Origin: Microvelia longipes
Taxonomy: Eukaryota; Arthropoda; Insecta; Hemiptera; Veliidae
Reading direction: 5' to 3'
DNA: 64,000 bases
Assembly: GCA_018340805.1 (NCBI GenBank)
Contig: JACMZG010001908.1
Span: forward strand, 36,354,797 to 36,418,796
The position numbers and the translations under genes are program-made. This document shows, in pieces, positions 58,656 to 64,000 of this stretch. Position 1 is the stretch's first letter, and every line of letters starts with the position of its first letter. The notes under the pieces were generated by a model. That model had not been told where the DNA came from, searched no databases, and saw only the letters and a list, made by a program, of their open reading frames with translations.

Positions 58656-60779
58656 ATAATTTTCAGATCCTCTAAATATCTGCATTGAAGCGCCACATAT
58701 CCACCATCATAGAGATATATCACTAGATGGGGCATAGCCTATCTCAATACATTAAAAGGCCTGAGTTATCATTTTTGGGCCTTCAGGGACTCTGTGTAAC
58801 CTCCTTCAAGATTGACTTAGGGCTACTAAGAAAAAATTGATTCCTTCACATTTTATGAGTTTTGATATGTATTTTAAGCATAGTAGATGAACTCTTAATG
58901 CAAGTGGACTCTCCTGGATGGAAAGCAAGTCCGTTTCACCTATAAGGAAAAAGGTGGGAGTCGGAAGGCTGTCTCTACCCCTGACCCCTCATTTTTACAC
59001 ACTTTGATTTATATTAGTTTATGGAGGGCTGTTCCCCTTGTGCTCACTGGCCAGTTTGTGATAATATTGCATGAAAACTCCTGTTTAATAAAACCTTTTG
59101 GCAACGAGAAAACTGCTAAGTTCCACCAATATGTAATTGTGTTGAAAATCTTAAGTCAAATATTAACTTCATGCCAAGTTTCATTAAAATTGGATCAGCC
59201 ATTTGACCTGAAAAAGGTTTACAAGAAATGTGCACATCCATTTATATATTTCGAGAACTATGCGAGCTTCAGATGTGGTTGAGGTCTCTCTCTCTATCAG
59301 ATAACTTCTAAGCAACATGAGAAACACTTTTCATCAAAAATTGTTTCCAAAAATTGTATGCTGTTTGCCTTGACACTGGTGGACATCAATATAATAAATA
59401 TGTGCCAAGTTACTATTTGGCACACATTTAAGAGCTATAGTATGCGTCTGACTGTAATGTAGAATGCTAAGGTAAGTCAGAAATATAGATTAAGGGTTTC
59501 CTAGGGGCCTGTATGACAAACCTCCAAAATGGTGTTGGTCATACATAAATTAGAACAAAAGAAAAAATCAATTCACCTTAGTTTTTATGATATATATTTT
59601 AACAATAAAAGAGTTTAAATCCTATTTAAAGTGGATATTATCATCATGAAGGTGTGACTGACGCCTTCAAGTCTTGTCCTGGTGAAACTTTATTTTCTTG
59701 AGGTGGGCATCGTTTCGCAGTTGTAGAGTCGCCGATGAAGTCCAGACTTCAGATAATTTGCCTAAGCACCACAGAGCCCAGCTTTAACTGATAATTTTAT
59801 TTACCTGAAATTAGTGTAGACTTCAGATAATCCTCTTGAAGCAGAATTTGAACATAAATTAAGTGAATGACATTGCCATCTAACAGCAGCTCTTATGTAT
59901 GCACTAAGTTTATTCAAATGGTGCAAACATCTCAATGCACCCTTCATCAGATAAAATAAGCCAGCATACAAGTCTTCCAGATGATAAAATATGATTTCAC
60001 TTTAATAATGTACTGCAACGAAGCACAGAAGTGACTTGAGAAACTTATCTCCAAATTTACTAATATTCCACACCACAAAAGCTGTTATGCATACTTCTTT
60101 TATTATAAACAAATTACCTGTTTGTTGTTGAGTACAAATAATAACAATTTGAACTGATTACAATTAATAGATTCAAAATTTGAACACAGATCAGAAATAA
60201 CATTGATGTCTAACAGTAGTTATGTATGTACGAAGTTAAATTAAAAATCAATTGTGGAAAACGTGTAAATAATCCTTGAAATTAACCACAAGGGCGTACA
60301 GATTAATTAAATAATGATAACTGGAACCAATTTTCAATAGTAATTAGATATTTAACGTAAAAAAAGTAAACAAACAGTCTTTTTAAAACACAGTTTTTCA
60401 CCCAAATTTAACACTTGTAACTTTAATAGTACGAACGTAAACTTAAACTTGATGGCTCATTGTGAGCGTACATCATTCTAGATCACAAATATAAGCATCT
60501 TCAGTAAATAAAGTAACAAAATAAGAAAAACTAACAGAAGACAAAACCACTTCATAAGCTCCCATGTAATAAATCGTTTTTTTTTGTTTGCCAAGCTCTC
60601 TTTTGCCTTAAATGTCCGAAAAAACCACAACAACACGATAAAAGACATAATTAAACACTATATTTAACATAAACTTTGTAATAATAAGTATAAAAATAAA
60701 ACATTTAATTTCACTGTAAGTCACTGTCAAAACGACGTGTTTTAATAATCGAAGTATGGCTTGTTTTACAATTTTTAGA

Positions 60780-61060
60780 AGTTGGTGGCGTGGTTGTCAA
60801 AAATGTTCGATGAAGCAAAAAAAATTTTTAATATAAATAAATTTTTTTTGCAAAATCTTACAGTTATGACCATTTTCCATGGAACACTTGTCTTCTTTTT
60901 AGAAAATTACAGCTGGAAAATACTTAAAAAAATTGATGTCAAGAATGTTCGTTGGAGCAAATTAGGAGGAGTAGGGGATTTGCTCCAGTGGCCGGTTGTG
61001 ACATTGGACATTTGCGTCAACGGAGGCGACTCAGTAGTTTTCTCTCTAGCGCATTCTAGT
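60780..61060. repeat. Right outer zone with AAATGTTC-GCAAAT motifs
   Basis: Motifs at 60793-60820 (GTCAAAAATGTTCGATGAAG) and 60935-60963 (GTCAAGAATGTTCGTTGGAG) on the plus strand. On the minus strand at 60975-61024, GACGCAAATGTCCAATGTCA continues GCCACTGGAGCAAAT, the inverse partner of 48503-48543. A 94-codon frame across this zone is probably incidental because it is built from the motif. Confidence 0.5.
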
Positions 61061-61099
61061 GGATAAAAGCGGAACCCAGGTCAGGTCCCCCGCTGAGTT

Positions 61100-62215
61100 C
61101 CTTTTCCAATCCCACCCCACCTTAAGTTTAATTTCGCTTTATACCCTCTGATTTATGATCCCAAACACATTTGCTTATTTTTGACACAATATTATTGTGC
61201 GAGAAACACCTAGGAAATATAACAAGCAAAATGAAATGTCATTCGTCATCATTTATGGCTCGCCATAATGTCATATTACACTCTGTTTCAGTACGTCTAT
61301 CTCGTCATGGTGCTAACAGAGCCTGAACTCACTCTGACCTTCAATTATAATTGCATTATATTCCGAGGAATATAATGTGAAGTATTTATCAGAGACCAGC
61401 GGTGCTCTCTTACCGGCATGCTTGGCTAGCAAAACATATAATTTGATTGTTATATTTCTTAGGTGTCTTTCGCACAATTGTATTATTACAACTATTAAAA
61501 ACTTGGGAGTATCAAATGACAATTGCTTATTTCTCTTTAAAAATTCACTAATAGATAAAGTGGTCACTCACAAATGCGATGGCAGGAGTTTATCCATAAG
61601 AAATTGAACTAGGGCTTTTAAATTTTAGAGTAAAATTAGAGAGTTCTTTACAAAATTTAGTGAAAATGAACAAAATGAAAGTAATGATAACTTAATTTGC
61701 AATCTACTTCATTACACCAGAACAATTTTCATAATTTCGTTTTAATAACACTGAAAATTCAACTTCCAGTTATAATGGCACGCGTTTAAAGTATACTGCA
61801 ATAATAATTAAGTAACAGGTGTGTAAAAAGAGCGTTTACAAAGTAGATTCGCTCGACGTAGAAATATCCTTGTCGGTTTAATATTAAAAAAAATATTAAA
61901 AATAAGTTAATTTGATTTACTATCTGTTTACTTTTAATATTGCTAAAATTATAATTAATAACTAGTTGTTTCTCATTAACATTAGAGTTGATTAAGTTTA
62001 AATTTACCTAAAATGTTTGAGTTGTTAAACCATTCATATTGATATTACCTACCGTTATTTCCACACAACTATAATAAACTTCGTTTTATTAAAACTAAGA
62101 AGATCAGAATGTCGACTGCAGAAGAACAGTTCGTAAATTACTATTTAAATAAATATAGGTTATAATTTGTACCACAAACTTGTTTCATATAAATTTAATT
62201 AGTTTAATTTAATAA
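61100..62215. other. Noncoding stretch right of the giant inverted repeat
   Basis: Includes a perfect 11-bp stem with 2-nt loop at 61354-61377 (CATTATATTCC / GGAATATAATG). Overlapping frames of 76 and 84 codons on opposite strands (61313-61607) have no recognisable features. No exon is convincing. Confidence 0.45.
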
Positions 62216-62269
62216 TTCTAAAGCATGAACCGGAACCACACAATGGGCATGGTTCTTGCAAAAGCAGGA

Positions 62270-62590
62270 AATGGGTTGTTTAGCACGGAAACACGCATTC
62301 TAAATGAAATTCGCCCGACAGCAGACCACCGCGCCGAAATTATTTATTAGTAGTTGTAAACTTATATAATGTAAAAAGCACGGAAACACGCATCCAAAGA
62401 AAATTCGCCCGACGTGCGGACCACCGCGCTAGAATTATTTTCTAGTTGTAAAATTATATTAGGTAAAAAACGATAAAAAATATTGTCCCTACTAAGATTT
62501 GAACCCAGTTTCTCAGGGTTTGAGTGCTCGCATCCAAAGGAAATTCGCCCGACATGCGGACCATCGCGCCAGAATTTTAATTTTCTTAGA
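62270..62590 (+). repeat. Three tandem ends of the GC-tipped TIR repeat
   Basis: The block (AAATTCGCCCGACATGCGGA then CCACCGCGCCAGAATTATTT) occurs three times, near 62305-62345, 62398-62440 and 62540-62580, each preceded by a CGCAT(T/C)C(T/A)AA word. It is the right end of the element at 36198-36591, here as direct copies without left ends. Confidence 0.65.
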
Positions 62591-62599
62591 TTCATAACT

Positions 62600-63735
62600 T
62601 GATCATCTCAAAACTAGGTAAGAATAACTTTAAATAAGTACAATTAACCAAAACAACAAAAAATTAAAGGATTTAAATTTAGCTCGACATGTTTATAACT
62701 TGGCTATAACAAGGCCGTGGTCGTGATATGAGTGCCCAAAAGAGTAGCGGTGGGGGTTGATGAAGGTTTTTTTTATACTGATAAGGTAGGAAACGCTCCT
62801 TTCCTTTTTTAAAAGCTCCTTTAGCAATAACGGCCTGTTTTTCGTTCTTCATTCTTCAAATACAGTAAACTAAGCGAAGCAACAACCAAAAGTAAAATTT
62901 CCAAAAACATAAAATTTCTTTCAAGCTTTTTAAAATGTATCCAAGACTTTCTAAGTTTTATTTAATGCAATTAATTCTTAGATGCATGTCATTTAAAGAA
63001 AGATCTTTTTATTAAAATATTTAAGATCTGTCTAAATAAATTCTTTTTATCACCAATCTTCAATTAATATTCTGCAAACGTAGAAAATATATTAAATTTT
63101 AATCGTTTAATGTTGACAACCAAGTCAAACTGGTTTATACCAATAATGGGAATGTCAAAAATGTTTAGAAGCGATTATTGAATTAAAAGAGATATAAACT
63201 GCTGAGTTAGTGAAATAAATATACTGTGTTTTAGGGTGTTAATTGATACACATTTTGAGTCATGTTGGCTTGTGGAAGAACTGGAGAGTTTTACCTGAGG
63301 TAGAGTTTTAGACACTAAACCTGTAGGGTTAAAGCTCGGGGTAAAGGGCCTAACTGAAATTTGATTGCTTTAATGAACCTACACCTACCTCTACACCCTT
63401 CACCTTGTCTCTCGACTCTCCAATATTGGCCTATATGTAAATTATCTTCCCTTTGCTCTATCATGGACTATATAATCAAAACAGGTTTAGTAGACTAACT
63501 AACCTCTATCTAACTCATCTCTAACTTTATAACAATTTTATAACAATACATCATCTAAAACAATAATTTCAAATATTTTATCAAAAGCAACATGAATTTG
63601 ACAAAGCGCATTTATCTAAATAAAATTTAAAAGTAAGTTTTTTAACTATTTTAAAAGGATCGAGGGGCTTTGTAAATCAATTTGATGTTACATAGGAAAT
63701 TAATTCTACCTGATATTCAGTCAATATTTAAAAAA
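62600..63735. other. AT-rich noncoding stretch
   Basis: No gene, RNA or repeat was recognised before the SINE tails at 63738. Confidence 0.45.
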
Positions 63736-63737
63736 TC

Positions 63738-64000
63738 GGGTACGGGGTACCTCGGAACTTTTCCTCATTACATCGAATTTCTTACGCTCATCCAAACTAC
63801 TTTGGACTCGCTTCGATTTTATCATGAAAAATTAGGCTAATGAGGTTTTAAAATCGTTTAAGTATCTCTATTACCCGCAGGACTTTGTCTTGTAATCCTA
63901 AAAATTTATAAAACATACTTACAATATTAAACCATAACTAAAAATAGGGTACGGGGTACGCCGTGAAACTTTTCCTCATTACATCGGATTCGCCACGCTC
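63738..64000 (+). repeat. Two SINE-tail copies at the window end
   Basis: Two copies of the 5S-SINE tail in direct orientation. One starts GGGTACGGGGTACCTCGGAA (63740-63800). The other starts at about 63946 and runs off the window. Both contain ACTTTTCCTCATTACATCG followed by a TTACGCTC or CCACGCTC word. They are the closest dispersed relatives of the 61-bp minisatellite unit at 29091-29796. Spacing between the two is about 206 bp. Confidence 0.6.

Larger units (their letters stand above)
56547..60707 (-). repeat. Giant inverted repeat, right arm
   Basis: Mirror of 48867-53163. It contains the LINE-like end word GGCAATAAAGGATGTTTGAA (56908-56927), a TA tract (58568-58655) and the broken mirror of the 80-codon frame. 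An old, partial third relative of its 58690-58810 segment lies at 41190-41335. Confidence 0.92.

Noticed and set aside
60782..61066. 94-codon plus-strand frame
   Set aside because: Built across repeated AAATGTTC-GCAAAT motifs; its peptide repeats (MFDEAKK, NVRWSKL) mirror the DNA motif.
61313..61607. Overlapping frames of 84 (minus) and 76 (plus) codons, with a GTAAGA donor-like site at about 61405-61410 on the minus strand
   Set aside because: No family similarity recognised, and no acceptor giving a sensible exon. Not enough to call a gene.

Overview
This is an AT-rich, intron-like and repeat-dominated piece of an animal genome, most likely an arthropod and probably an insect. The evidence is spliceosomal exons with GT/AG borders, BEL/Pao and Ty3/gypsy LTR retrotransposons, a decayed LINE, 5S-rRNA- and tRNA-derived short repeats, TIR elements, and long (TA)n tracts. 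There is no bacterial-style gene organisation, CRISPR array or operon.

Host gene. Two short minus-strand exons look real. Exon 498-660 encodes S1-S2 of a cyclic-nucleotide-gated (CNG) cation channel. Exon 20694-20828 is in matching phase 0 and supplies the residues just before S1. They are separated by a roughly 20 kb intron. A weaker third exon candidate, 39240-39311, has the same strand and phase. Most of the window is therefore probably intron, or sequence upstream, of a CNG-channel gene running right to left.

Layout. 1-1626: CNG exon, a 5S-derived SINE and a tRNA-like repeat. 1627-8555: a complete, apparently young BEL/Pao retrotransposon with near-identical LTRs, a 5-bp target duplication and one 1809-codon gag-pol frame, antisense to the host gene. 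8556-20693: intron with AT microsatellites, a degenerate tandem repeat, a LINE fragment, a decayed BEL/Pao pol end, and a collapsed Ty3/gypsy element (18899-19479) with both LTRs and a 4-bp target duplication. 21000-29000: dispersed repeats and a 2.9 kb terminal-inverted element (25618-28537) whose ends carry TCCTAG words about every 11 bp. 29091-29796: a 61-bp minisatellite related to the tail of the 5S SINE. 30500-39300: a perfect 56-bp palindrome, a MULE-like element with a 9-bp target duplication, a GC-tipped TIR element, a decayed BEL/Pao gag and the possible third exon. 45786-46755: assembly gap. 48867-60707: a very large inverted repeat (arms about 4.2-4.3 kb, loop about 3.4 kb) whose arms differ mainly by single-base indels. 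It is either a genuine giant palindrome or foldback element, or a long-read assembly artefact. 61000-64000: short repeats and further SINE tails.

Nothing here resembles a multi-gene system. The novel content is in repeat architecture: the helically phased TIR element, the SINE-tail-to-satellite relationship, the giant inverted repeat, and several short non-autonomous elements. All calls were made by eye, and the repeat borders are approximate except where a target duplication fixes them.
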